DNA from: Thiohalocapsa sp. PB-PSB1
GTDB taxonomy: Bacteria; Pseudomonadota; Gammaproteobacteria; Chromatiales; Chromatiaceae
DNA length: 64,000 nt
Direction: 5' to 3'
Assembly: GCA_016745215.1 (NCBI GenBank)
Contig: CP050890.1
Coordinates: 6,076,001 to 6,140,000, forward strand
Shown here: positions 17,234 to 25,475 of the stretch, one piece after another
Position numbering within the stretch: position 1 is the first letter of the stretch
Layout of the letters: every line of letters starts with the position of its first letter
The notes under the pieces: model-generated
The model's database searches: none
The model's input: the letters and a program-made list of their open reading frames with translations, nothing else
What the model was told of the DNA's origin: nothing
Position numbers and translations under genes: made by a program

Positions 17234-17722
17234 ATGCGTCAAAACCAATCGAAGGTACCGGCGTTGTTCGCCGCGATCATCTGCGCCTTTTCCATCAATG
17301 TGCAGGCAGATGATGGCAAGATCATCTCCAGCGCCATTTGCCAAGCCATGACGCCCAACGGCGCCGAGCACCTGCGGCACCTGGGCTCGAGTCTGCAAGC
17401 CGTCGGGGCCGATGTGACTGTGATTTGCCCGATTGTGCGTGACAGCATGGGCGGGCGGATGAAGTGGGTAGATGTCCGCCACCGGCGCCCCTCGGGCGCC
17501 GGTGGCGAACAGGTTTCAGGCCGGGTCTACTCCTGCGACGCCACTTACGGCGGCTGTTACAATACGGCGCAAAGTTATACTGATACGAGCAATACGTTCA
17601 CCAGCGTGTTCCTAGATACCGGAAGCCTTCCATTCAACAGCGATCACTACTTCTACTACCGGTCGGTGCTGCCGGAGAATTGGAAGATCGTCGCGATCGA
17701 GTATCTCGAGGGTAACCACTGA
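17234..17722 (+). CDS. small exported protein, unknown
   Basis: A 162-residue protein with a clear Sec signal peptide (KVPALFAAIICAFSINVQA, cleavage probably after residue 25, before DDGK). The mature part has five cysteines (AICQAM, TVICPIV, YSCDATYGGCYN) and ends EYLEGNH. It resembles short hypothetical exported proteins of gammaproteobacteria; I do not recognise a family. The ATG at 17234 has a GAGG-type site, and the upstream part of the open frame looks non-coding. It is followed by a hairpin. Confidence 0.7.
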   Translation: MRQNQSKVPALFAAIICAFSINVQADDGKIISSAICQAMTPNGAEHLRHLGSSLQAVGADVTVICPIVRDSMGGRMKWVDVRHRRPSGAGGEQVSGRVYSCDATYGGCYNTAQSYTDTSNTFTSVFLDTGSLPFNSDHYFYYRSVLPENWKIVAIEYLEGNH

Positions 17723-17729
17723 GTGGGGC

Positions 17730-17753
17730 GCGAGGATTTCCGGCAATCCTCGC
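17730..17753 (+). terminator. hairpin after the small exported gene
   Basis: GCGAGGATT (17730-17738) pairs with AATCCTCGC (17745-17753) over a 6-base loop, 8 bases after the stop. The following bases are only moderately T-rich (GTCTGGTTGG), so termination is probable but not certain. Confidence 0.5.
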
Positions 17754-17846
17754 GTCTGGTTGGCTGGCGGAGGCGTCCTGGCACGCCTCGCTGGACGGCG
17801 ATCCGGCGACTGAAGCGCTGCTGCTCGCCCTGACCTGACAGGCGCG

Positions 17847-18410
17847 ATGAAGCTCCAGCTTCATGAGTCGCGGGTGCTCGCGCTCTTGTGTCTGGTCATA
17901 GCGTTGCGCTTGTTTTGCTTCCGATCCTGGACCGGGATTCTGACCAGCCATGCGCAGGAGACCAAGCTCAGGACCATCAATGGCACGCGGGACGCGGACA
18001 CCACGGCTGCGTCGGATACGGCTGCCGACACGGAACGACCACAATTGTCCTATAAGCTGACCGCGCGAGAACTCCAGGTGCTGCTGCTGTTGAGCCAGGA
18101 GCTCTTCAACAAAGAGATCGCCAGGCAGTTCGGTATCGAAACCCGCACCGTCAAGACCCATCGTCGGAACATCCATATCAAGATGTCCGTCAAGAACACG
18201 GCCGAGTTGGTCAAAAAGGCGCTCGGGGCAGGGATGATTTCGGCGCCGTCTCCAGAAACCGATTCGCATGATCCAACCTCTGCCGACAAGACGACCGTCG
18301 TCGATGAGACAAACCCCGGCGCGGCAACACGCGGAGTCATCTCTGCCGACAGCAGCAAGCTCATCGATCGAAAGACCTGCACACCAACCCATGCGCTCGG
18401 CCCTGGGTAG
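17847..18410 (+). CDS. LuxR-type helix-turn-helix protein, tail encoded by the repeat array
   Basis: A 187-residue frame whose middle is a convincing LuxR/NarL DNA-binding domain: LTARELQVLLLLSQEL, NKEIARQFGIETRTVKTHRRNIHIKM (about residues 72-117), ending AELVKKALGAGMI. There is no receiver or ligand domain before it, only a hydrophobic stretch (VLALLCLVIALRLFC) and a Thr/Asp-rich linker. The C-terminal 40 residues run into the first unit of the 159-bp tandem array, so the natural C terminus may have been overwritten. It may be a remnant of a larger regulator. Confidence 0.6.
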   Translation: MKLQLHESRVLALLCLVIALRLFCFRSWTGILTSHAQETKLRTINGTRDADTTAASDTAADTERPQLSYKLTARELQVLLLLSQELFNKEIARQFGIETRTVKTHRRNIHIKMSVKNTAELVKKALGAGMISAPSPETDSHDPTSADKTTVVDETNPGAATRGVISADSSKLIDRKTCTPTHALGPG

Positions 18411-19232
18411 GAGCCCGCTTGCGGGCGACCGTCGCGATGGCCTCGGTCTCTCCGTCGCCCGCAAGCGGGCTCCTACCGGTCCCAGCGCGGCAATGTCATC
18501 TCTGCTGACAGCCCCAAGCTCATCGATCGAAAGATGTGCACACCAACCCATGCGCTCGGCCCTGGGTAGGAGCCCGCTTGCGGGCGACCGTCGCGATGGC
18601 CTCAGGCCCTCCGTCGCCCGCAAGCGGGCTCCTACCGGTCCCGGCACGGCAATGTCATCTCTGCCGACAGCCCCAAGCTCATTGATCAAAAGATGTGCAC
18701 ACCAACCCATGCGCTCGGCCCTGGGTAGGAGCCCGCTTGCGGGCGACCGTCGCGATGGCCTCGGGCTCTCCGTCGCCCGCAAGCGGGCTCCTACCGATCC
18801 CAGCGCGGCAATGTCATCTCTGCTGACAGCCCCAAGCTCATCGATCGAAAGATGTGCACACCAACCCATGCGCTCGGCCCTGGGTAGGAGCCCGCTTGCG
18901 GGCGACCGTCGCGATGGCCTCAGTCCCTCCGTCGCCCGCAAGCGGGCTCCTACCGGTCCCGGCACGGCAATGTCATCTCTGCCAACAGCACCAAGCTCGT
19001 CGATCGAAAGATGTGCACACCAACCCATACGCTCGGCCCTGGGTAGGAGCCCGCTTGCGGGCGACCGTCGCGATGGCCTCGGGCCCTCCGTCGCCCGCAA
19101 GCGGGCTCCTACCGGTCCCGGCGCGGCAATGTCATCTCTGCCAACAGCCCCAAGCTCATCGATCGAAAGACCTGCACACCAACCATACGCTCGGCCCTGG
19201 GTAGGAGCCCGCTTGCGGGCGACCGTCGCGAT
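18320..19232. repeat. 159-bp tandem array with perfect hairpin, about six units
   Basis: The motif GCTCGGCCCTGGGTAGGAG starts at 18395, 18554, 18713, 18872, 19031 and 19189, so the period is exactly 159 bp except for one base lost in the last unit. Each complete unit holds a 23-bp perfect inverted repeat beginning GTAGGAGCCCGCTTGCGGGC, with a loop of about 22 bases that varies slightly between units. The period is a multiple of three, so long open frames on both strands are artefacts of the repeat. Single half-copies of the hairpin occur at 10516 and 31306. Confidence 0.92.
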
Positions 19233-19684
19233 TCATGGTGTTCGACGGTATCGCTTATCCCAATCCCGATCAGGTCGCGCTGGGCGGGTTGCACCCGGGG
19301 ATCGACGCCGGTCGTTTGAAAGCGCACGAGGCTCGGCGCTGGAGTGCGCTGCGATCGAGGACGCGCTTGCTGGTGTGCGATGCGTTGTCCGCAGACGACA
19401 GCAGCAAGCAAAAGGCACTGCTCGATCGTCGTGTGGTCATGCTGACGAAGCTCGCACTGCGTGGCAACGCGCTCAGCGAGGAGCTTGGCGGATGGGTTGG
19501 TCGGTTCGATACCGATGCCGATACCGATACCGACGTTGATACCGATAGCGATACCGACGCCGTCGGCAGGCGACACCCAAGCCAAAAACCTGTTTAGCTT
19601 GTTTCTGCACCATCACTAAGAGCGAAAGCGCGTACTGCCTGAATGCACAAGCATCCACCCTGGGTTATCCCAAAGTCGATGCAT
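19233..19684. repeat. gene-free stretch ending in a GATACC hexamer run
   Basis: Continues from the 159-bp array. At 19506-19562 it holds a run of GATACCGATGCC/GATACC hexamers like those in the family 2 elements. An open frame at 19235-19597 on the plus strand ends in an encoded Asp-Thr repeat; I see no family resemblance and do not call it. Confidence 0.5.
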
Positions 19685-20464
19685 TCACTGCGCCCGGTCC
19701 TGTTGCTCGGTTTCCTGTTTTGCAGGTGTTAGGGCCGCGGAATCAAGCGTCGCCTGCGCCACGGCGGGTGATGCAGTGCTCAGCATGGGTATCTGCTCGC
19801 GGGTATCGCCGAAGTCGAACCGATACAGCAGCAGCAGGCTGAACAGGGTACCCGCGGCAAACCAGTAAGGGCCGATCAACCACAGCGCAGTCGGTGTTGC
19901 CAGAAGAAACATCCGCATACCCTGGTTGTCGTGCATGCCGCCCTGATTGACTACGTTGGCGACTGTATCTACGCCATGCTCGCCGTAATCGGCGACCGGC
20001 AGGTTAATCATATAGACCACATGATTGTAGCTGCGCAATGTCATCGAAAAATTGAAAAAAGCGGCAAAGAACAGCATCGCCAGCAAGAGTGTTTTCAGAT
20101 GGATACGATCGTCCAGCCGCGGCTCAATCAGACTCAGACGATGCGCCAGATCAGACAAATCAGCACCGCCGAACGCACCGCCCAACAACGCCATACCGGT
20201 CAGGATCGACGTCGATGCCAATCGTGTTGCCGACATGGTCCAGTTACGCACTGTCTGTACGGCCAGGATGTCACGCCCGCTCGCCATCACCGATGCCACC
20301 TAGGCGTATCGCAACCGGTTGGCGCGCCCGCGATAGGTACGCAACGGTCGGCGATGCAATACCCAAGCGAGGTCAGCATGATAGCCCAGCAGCAGCGCAA
20401 CACCTGCCAACTCGGCAGCGATTGCATAGTTTTCTAGCACGGATATGGACTCCAGCACGCACAT
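19685..20464 (-). pseudogene. DUF599 membrane protein with in-frame amber codon
   Basis: The product matches DUF599 (multi-pass inner membrane proteins, unknown function): SVMASGRDILAVQTVRNWTM, a run of three further hydrophobic segments and YRFDFGDTREQIPML near the end. From an ATG at 20464 the frame reads the expected first helix (AAELAGVALLLGYHADLAWV) and linker TYRGRANRLRYA, then a TAG at 20300-20302, then VASVMASGRDI with no shift. Family members have Trp at that place, so TGG probably became TAG. Translation could restart at GTG 20299, giving a 204-residue protein lacking its first helix. Confidence 0.75.
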
Positions 20465-20506
20465 CAGACCGGGTATTTTCGTCTCTCGCCCTGTGGCGCG
20501 GTTGGA

Positions 20507-21352
20507 CTAGTCCGCGGACAACACCTCGATCTGATACAACCGCGGCCAATATTTACCGGTCACGAACAAACGCCGATTTTTCGCATCGTAGGCAATCCCA
20601 TTGAGTACCGCCTGCGGGTCTCTGATGCGCGAGGCCGGCCACAGTCGGCTCAGATCCACGTAGCCGATGACCGCGCCGTCGGCTGGCGAAATTCTCACCA
20701 AGCGATCGGAGAGCCAAATGTTGGCCCAGATCTCGCCGTCGATGAATTCCAGCTCGTTTAATCGGGTAATCGCTTGTGGACCATCGTGTACGCGGACCCG
20801 GCGCACCTCCTGTTGGGTTGCTGGGTCCAGGAAATGCAGGGTATCGCTACCGTCGCTGACGATCCAATGTTGCCCATCATGGGCGATGCCCCAGCCCTCA
20901 CCGGACAGACGGAACGTGCCCAGACGTTGCAAGGTGGCGCGGTCGTAGCGGATGCCGAGCCTAGCGCGCCAGGAGACCTGTATGATCTCATCGTCCCAGA
21001 CGGTGATACCCTCGCCGAACAGATGCTTCGGCAATGCGATCTGCTGCTGCACCAACCCGGACTCCAGTTCCACCCGGCGCAAGGTGGATTGGCCATACAG
21101 ACCGGTTCCTTCGAACAGCTCGCCGGCATGGAACACCAGACCTTGGGTGAAGGCAGTGGGATCGTGCGGAAAGCTCGCAACGACGCGAAAGTCCGCCACC
21201 GGCGCCGAGGATGTCCAGGCGAGTGCCACCGACAATGCGGCAATGCCGGTCAATACGGCAAGCGCCAGCGATCTTGCCCATGCAAATACCCACGAACATA
21301 CCCATAAAAATAGAGGGGTTTCGGCAGCGCGATTAACGTATGCGCACCGCAT
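20507..21352 (-). CDS. glutaminyl-peptide cyclotransferase (plant/bacterial type)
   Basis: A 281-residue five-bladed propeller enzyme that cyclises N-terminal glutamine to pyroglutamate. After an N-terminal hydrophobic export signal (LALAVLTGIAALSVALAW) come the family motifs FPHDPTAFTQGLVF, GLYGQSTLRRVEL, LFGEGITVWDDEIIQVSW, GEGWGIAHDG, SDGSDTLHFLDP, LNELEFIDGEIWANIW and DPQAVLNGIAYD, ending FVTGKYWPRLYQIE. It is periplasmic by inference. Its start overlaps the cupin gene's last 20 bases, so the two are probably co-transcribed. Confidence 0.92.
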   Translation of the reverse strand: MRCAYVNRAAETPLFLWVCSWVFAWARSLALAVLTGIAALSVALAWTSSAPVADFRVVASFPHDPTAFTQGLVFHAGELFEGTGLYGQSTLRRVELESGLVQQQIALPKHLFGEGITVWDDEIIQVSWRARLGIRYDRATLQRLGTFRLSGEGWGIAHDGQHWIVSDGSDTLHFLDPATQQEVRRVRVHDGPQAITRLNELEFIDGEIWANIWLSDRLVRISPADGAVIGYVDLSRLWPASRIRDPQAVLNGIAYDAKNRRLFVTGKYWPRLYQIEVLSAD

Positions 21353-21809
21353 CCAGGCTCACTGCCGTTTCTTCGCCGACCACTTCGGTAGTATGTGTCA
21401 CATGCTTTGGCACCAGGATCATATCCCCCGGTTCGAGCACCGCCTCCTGACCCGACATGGTGATCCGCAGGCGACCGGACAGCAGGCCGTCAATTTTGTC
21501 CACGGCGTGATCATGTTCCGGAAAAAAGGTGCCGGGTGCATAGTCGTAGCGGCTGACGGCATAGCCGCGATGTTCGAGTTTGCGGCGCATGGCTGCCTCG
21601 CAGAGCAGGCCGTCGCGCTCGCTGTGCCAATGTTCGATCTGCATGAATTGATACCAGGTCGCGTTGCTGATGCTATAAGTATGGAACGGAAAGTCGGGAT
21701 AGACTAGAGCGCCAATGCCGGCCTCGCCCGCGAGCGGGCTGAGAATGCACCCGCCCATGGATTTCCTGCCGGCGACGAGCTGATCGGCCTGCGCTGCATA
21801 CCTTGCCAT
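21333..21809 (-). CDS. cupin-domain protein
   Basis: A 158-residue protein whose C-terminal 70 residues are a small cupin: YAPGTFFPEHDHAVDKIDGLLSGRL (first motif with metal-binding His/His/Asp pattern) and LEPGDMILVPKHVTHTTEVV (second motif). The start is placed at the ATG at 21809; a GTG at 21905 would add an unconvincing basic extension and an ATG at 21758 would also keep the cupin. It lies upstream of the glutaminyl cyclotransferase in the same operon. Substrate unknown. Confidence 0.75.
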   Translation of the reverse strand: MARYAAQADQLVAGRKSMGGCILSPLAGEAGIGALVYPDFPFHTYSISNATWYQFMQIEHWHSERDGLLCEAAMRRKLEHRGYAVSRYDYAPGTFFPEHDHAVDKIDGLLSGRLRITMSGQEAVLEPGDMILVPKHVTHTTEVVGEETAVSLDAVRIR

Positions 21810-22062
21810 GGCATCTTGTATTCGCCTGCATAGACACAGTCTGTCGATGCAGCGGCTTTTTGCGGATAACCGCCGGCGGACCCGTTTTGTTGGCAAAGCG
21901 TGCACTCCAACACGCTAGGGAGGTGAAATACCTCACACCATAGCCTACCTGCTGAAATCCATACTTTGATTGAGGCCAGCATTCGACTCGAAGGGTTCGT
22001 TTCGCAAATGCATGTACTTCGAACAAACCATATGACTCTGAAAATTGAACGAGGCGTTTATC

Positions 22063-23678
22063 ATGAAACGCGTATTTTTGCTCTTCGGAGCGGTTTCGCT
22101 GTTACAGGCATGCACCTACGGTGTAGTCAATAACGCGACCACCGGTTCCGCACTGAACGCTGCCACGGTCACTGTACTCAATGGCCAATGCTCGGGCTCT
22201 GGATGCTCGGTGACTCCGGTCCAGGAGGTGACCACATCTTCCGGACTTTATGTTTTCGATGCGTACTCTACAACTGCTTCCAAGATTATCCTGCCGAGCA
22301 GCGGTGAGGAGGCGATCACATTAATGGTCTCGAAATCCGGCTATCAACCGCGTATCGTCTATCATAAACCTAAATATGAAACCATTAATTATAATGGGGA
22401 AACCCGCTACTACACGCAAGTGCCAACGGTCTATCTGTGTCCATTGGGCAGCCTGGATAGTGACGGCGATTCGATTTGCAATGACGCCGAGGCAAGGTAT
22501 GGCACCAATGCGTACAATAGCGATACCGACGGCGATCGCCTGAGCGATGCCGCGGAGCTGTTCGGTTGGAGTGGCGTGGATTTGGCGACCTTTGGCGCAA
22601 ATCCAAAACACAAGGACGTTTTTATCGAGATTGATTATTACCCGGGCCTAAAACCGCAGTCGGCGGCAATCGATAAGGTGGTGCAGGCATTCGCCGATGC
22701 TCCGGTCAATAATCCGGATGGTGTAAGCGGTATTAATTTGATCATCGATCTGAATCAGCAGATTGCCGCTGCCGACGTGGACAACGATTTGAATCCAGCC
22801 TGGACGGATTTCGATGTCATCAAGAATAAATACTACCATCCGCGGCGTACTGCCGTCTTCCATTATGCCCTGTTCGCGAACCGCTATAACGGCGGCAGTT
22901 CCAGCGGTCTATCCCGGGGCATCCCGGCGCACGATTTCATTGTCAGCCTGGGTAACTGGAGTACGCCAGGCGGGCCTTGTTCATAAGCTCGGCCAAGACT
23001 GAGAGTTAACCTCGAAAGCCACAGTATTTTAACATTAAAATCAAAATTTTACGGAAAAGCCCCGCGTACCCGCTGGTTACTTGATCGGAGTTATGAACAA
23101 GGCCGCCAGGCGGGACCATGCAGCAACAGGCGGGCACCTTGATGCATGAATTCGGCCACAACCTGGGTTTGCGTCACGGTGGCAATGAAAATACCAATCG
23201 CAAACCGAACTACATCAGCATTATGAGCTACAACTATCAATTAGGCGGCCTGCGCTTCGATGGCATCGATGGTAACCTCGATTATTCCAGTTTGCGCATC
23301 AATAGCGTATCGGAGAGCAGTTTGAACGAGTTATTGGCATTCTCGGGATTTGCAGGTACAACCGAGGCTGATCTGGCACACTATGGCGTACGGCTTTGCA
23401 GTGGATGGCTGAGCGGAAATGCCAGCAGCAATCTTGATTTTGATCGGGATGGTATGATCGAAACTCTGGTCAGTGCCGATCTCGATTGCGATAGCAGTAG
23501 CAGCGATACGTTCAATGCTTCGCAAAACGATTGGGATAATCTCGTGTTCGATGGCGGAGGTTCCATCGGCGATGGTTTGCTCGGCGCCTCGGAAGGACTG
23601 TCTCTGAGATATGGAATCAGTCGCATCCAACGATTGGCGCCACAGCATGTTGAACCCTGCATGACCGAGTTCGAATGA
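22063..23678 (+). pseudogene. metzincin-type lipoprotein metalloprotease, split by a miniature transposon
   Basis: The first part (22063-22972) encodes a lipoprotein-like signal (LLFGAVSLLQAC), a Ser/Thr-rich domain and thrombospondin type-3 calcium repeats (DSDGDSICNDAEARYGT, NSDTDGDRLSDAAELFG). The second part (from 23105) carries the zinc site HEFGHNLGLRHGG and the Met-turn SIMSYNYQ of a metzincin. A 132-bp element with an 8-bp target duplication separates them. Removing 140 bp joins STPGG to TMQQQAGTLMHEFGHN in frame and yields 492 codons including the stop. As it stands, the reading frame stops at 22984-22986 inside the element, so the protease lacks its catalytic zinc site. Confidence 0.9.
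22973..23104. mobile_element. 132-bp GGCCTTGTTCATAA miniature element, copy 1
   Basis: Ends GGCCTTGTTCATAA and TTATGAACAAGGCC, with similarity extending to about 25 bp; no coding capacity. It is flanked by the 8-bp duplication GCCAGGCG (22965-22972 and 23105-23112). It differs from copy 3 (42423-42554) at only two positions, so the two moved recently. Confidence 0.93.
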
Positions 23679-23691
23679 GGTAACCCGGAAC

Positions 23692-23725
23692 GGGATAGCC
23701 TCTGGCTATCCCATATTAGTTTTTC
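23692..23725 (+). terminator. rho-independent terminator after the metalloprotease
   Basis: GGGATAGCC (23692-23700), loop TCT, GGCTATCCC (23704-23712), then ATATTAGTTTTT. It lies 14 bases after the metalloprotease stop. Confidence 0.8.
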
Positions 23726-23742
23726 CGTATGGTTAAATCGCT

Positions 23743-24165
23743 ATGAAAAATTTAATCTATATTCTATTTGTCGCATTGACGACGAGCCTTTGCCCGGCAC
23801 AAGAAATGGAAATACAACAGCCCCAGATAGGAACTCAGCCACCAGATCAGCAAAGAACAGCGGATATCGAAATCGATGTGGCGCGAGAGCAAGATCACAC
23901 AAATATGTCGAGCTTCCTTAAGCAGGCGCAATCCTGTAAAGCACGAGCAGCACAGATTCATTATGCCTTTTCCCATGCTCGACTGAGTCTACAGCCTGCA
24001 AACTGTACTCTTTTCGTATCCATTTCCGGAGAGCTGGGAGAAGTCAACAAGCCTACGAGATTCGTATGCGATGTTCAGGTTCTACAACAGATCGACTGGC
24101 TGCAATCCGATGCGCCCATTGCCGAACTAAAGAGTTCGGAATATTGCCATTCCACAGGGCAGTAA
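23743..24165 (+). CDS. small exported protein, unknown
   Basis: A 140-residue protein with a signal peptide (NLIYILFVALTTSLCPAQ, cleavage about residue 19), a polar Gln-rich stretch and four cysteines in the mature part (AQSCKAR, ANCTLF, FVCDVQ, EYCHST). No family recognised. It lies between the metalloprotease and the next anchored protein on the same strand and has no obvious homology to either. Confidence 0.6.
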   Translation: MKNLIYILFVALTTSLCPAQEMEIQQPQIGTQPPDQQRTADIEIDVAREQDHTNMSSFLKQAQSCKARAAQIHYAFSHARLSLQPANCTLFVSISGELGEVNKPTRFVCDVQVLQQIDWLQSDAPIAELKSSEYCHSTGQ

Positions 24166-24267
24166 GCTGCTTGAGAGTTTGCAATTCAGCAAAGGCAAAG
24201 CAATAGAAAACCTGCCAATGCTAACGATCGGCAGAAAGCGACAATTTCAATTTACCGGTTGAATCAT

Positions 24268-25026
24268 ATGAAAACGAACAAGTTAATACAAGCTGTCGTA
24301 CTGATCTTGTGCCTGGTATCGGCCGGAGTCTATTTCACTCTCGATGACAGGCAACGAACAAATGACTCGACAGCCGTCTCCGATCTCGATTCAGCCCCGT
24401 TGGTCGCAGGCGAACACCAGACGCTGAAGCATCCGGAATGTGGTGTCGGCATGGATCGAGCATCGGATGTCGATAGAAATACACTGCTGGCGCAAGAGCG
24501 TCGAATTGAAGAACTGCAAAAGCAAGTCGAAGAGCTGCAGCAGCGCCTGGCAGAGAGATCGCGGAATAACTCCGATCAACAGATCGCCATTGTCAATCCA
24601 ATGGAATCGGAAATGGATCTTGCAGACATCGATGTGAATGAATTCGGAAAAGGTAATCGGGGATGGGTCGCACTCGAGCTGGAACAACAGTTAACCGATG
24701 AGCGCTATGATCCGGAATGGGCTCAACCCATGGAAGCGGAAATCGCAGAAGTGGTGACCCCCGAATTGCAAGCGGATGGGAATGAGCTGCTCGATACCCT
24801 ATGCGGCAGCACATTTTGCCGTGTCGAGATCGGCCATGAGAACGAACAAGCGGAATCGAAGTTCCTATTGGCGCTTGCCAGCCGTAATGAACTGATCGGC
24901 AGCTTTGGCGACCTATTCGTTCACCGTGTACCGCCCGAGATCGGTGGCGATTCAATACATTCGGTATTTTATGTGGCACGCGAAGGCCACCGACTGCCTG
25001 TTCCGGCATCCGGGCAGGAGCATTGA
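24268..25026 (+). CDS. membrane-anchored coiled-coil protein, unknown
   Basis: A 252-residue protein with an uncleaved N-terminal anchor (LIQAVVLILCLVSAGVYFTL). A heptad-rich coiled coil follows (RRIEELQKQVEELQQRLAER, about residues 78-100), then a compact C-terminal domain with a CGSTFCRVEI motif whose two cysteines could form a disulfide. The layout (anchor, coiled coil, small domain) recurs in hypothetical proteins near secreted proteases. I choose ATG 24268 over a TTG at 24259. No family name can be given. Confidence 0.65.
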   Translation: MKTNKLIQAVVLILCLVSAGVYFTLDDRQRTNDSTAVSDLDSAPLVAGEHQTLKHPECGVGMDRASDVDRNTLLAQERRIEELQKQVEELQQRLAERSRNNSDQQIAIVNPMESEMDLADIDVNEFGKGNRGWVALELEQQLTDERYDPEWAQPMEAEIAEVVTPELQADGNELLDTLCGSTFCRVEIGHENEQAESKFLLALASRNELIGSFGDLFVHRVPPEIGGDSIHSVFYVAREGHRLPVPASGQEH

Positions 25027-25164
25027 GAGTGACACCGGCCAGTGGATGGCTGGGTCAGCTCTTCGGGCCACTTGGTCTGATCAAGATCGCCCGCGCTAGT
25101 GCCAAGTCTACCCAGATCCCATCGTCGGCATCAGCGCCAGCCCAACCATCATGACGCTTTTCTG

Positions 25165-25475
25165 AGGCGATTGCCGGAGAGAATCAGACCAACTAGTGTA
25201 GCGGTACGGATGTCCCGCTACCATTTCTGCTGTTTGTCGTAATCCTTGTCGTTGTTGTCGTCGTAATCGCTCATCGTGGGTTATGGATGACGACCACGAT
25301 TACGACAACGACTGCAAACGGTCTCGCGACTTCCGCAGCAGAGCGCTAGCGCCGGCTTTTCGTTCGCCTTCGCGAACCGACAACCCGCCCATGGTCGCTC
25401 TTTGGGCGGGTTGCCGCGACAAACAAAGCGGACGAGAAGACAAGCCAGGTGGTCTGTTTCTCGACAGAAATCGCC
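25165..25475. repeat. dispersed repeat B, interrupted by a CTAG element
   Basis: The outer ends AGGCGATTGCCGG and GAAATCGCC match the shorter copy at 35295-35402. The shared right part includes TCGTTCGCCTTCGC and GACGAGAAGACAAGCCAGGT. This copy is occupied by family 1 copy D at 25193-25349 and has an extra GC-rich hairpin (ACAACCCGCCCA / TGGGCGGGTTG, about 25380-25415). It reaches the stop codon of the methyltransferase gene. Confidence 0.75.
25193..25349. mobile_element. CTAG-ended palindromic element, family 1, copy D
   Basis: A diverged copy: begins CTAGTGTAGCGGTACGG, has a GTTGTC/GACAAC core and ends GCAGCAGAGCGCTAG. The uninterrupted repeat B copy at 35295 reads AACTGGCGCCGG (35321-35332) where this one reads AA-CTAG...CTAG-CGCCGG. 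This gives an empty-site/filled-site pair and shows a 4-bp CTAG duplication. Confidence 0.85.

Noticed and set aside
17634..19100. Long minus-strand open frame (488 codons) and a 423-codon plus-strand frame at 18268-19539
   Set aside because: Both are produced by the 159-bp tandem array, whose period is a multiple of three; the peptide is the same 53 residues over and over, and the minus-strand frame also runs antisense through the LuxR HTH and the small exported gene.
19235..19597. 120-codon plus-strand frame ending in a Thr-Asp repeat
   Set aside because: Starts in the tail of the tandem array, ends in a hexamer run, and shows no similarity to a known protein; kept only as part of the repeat annotation.
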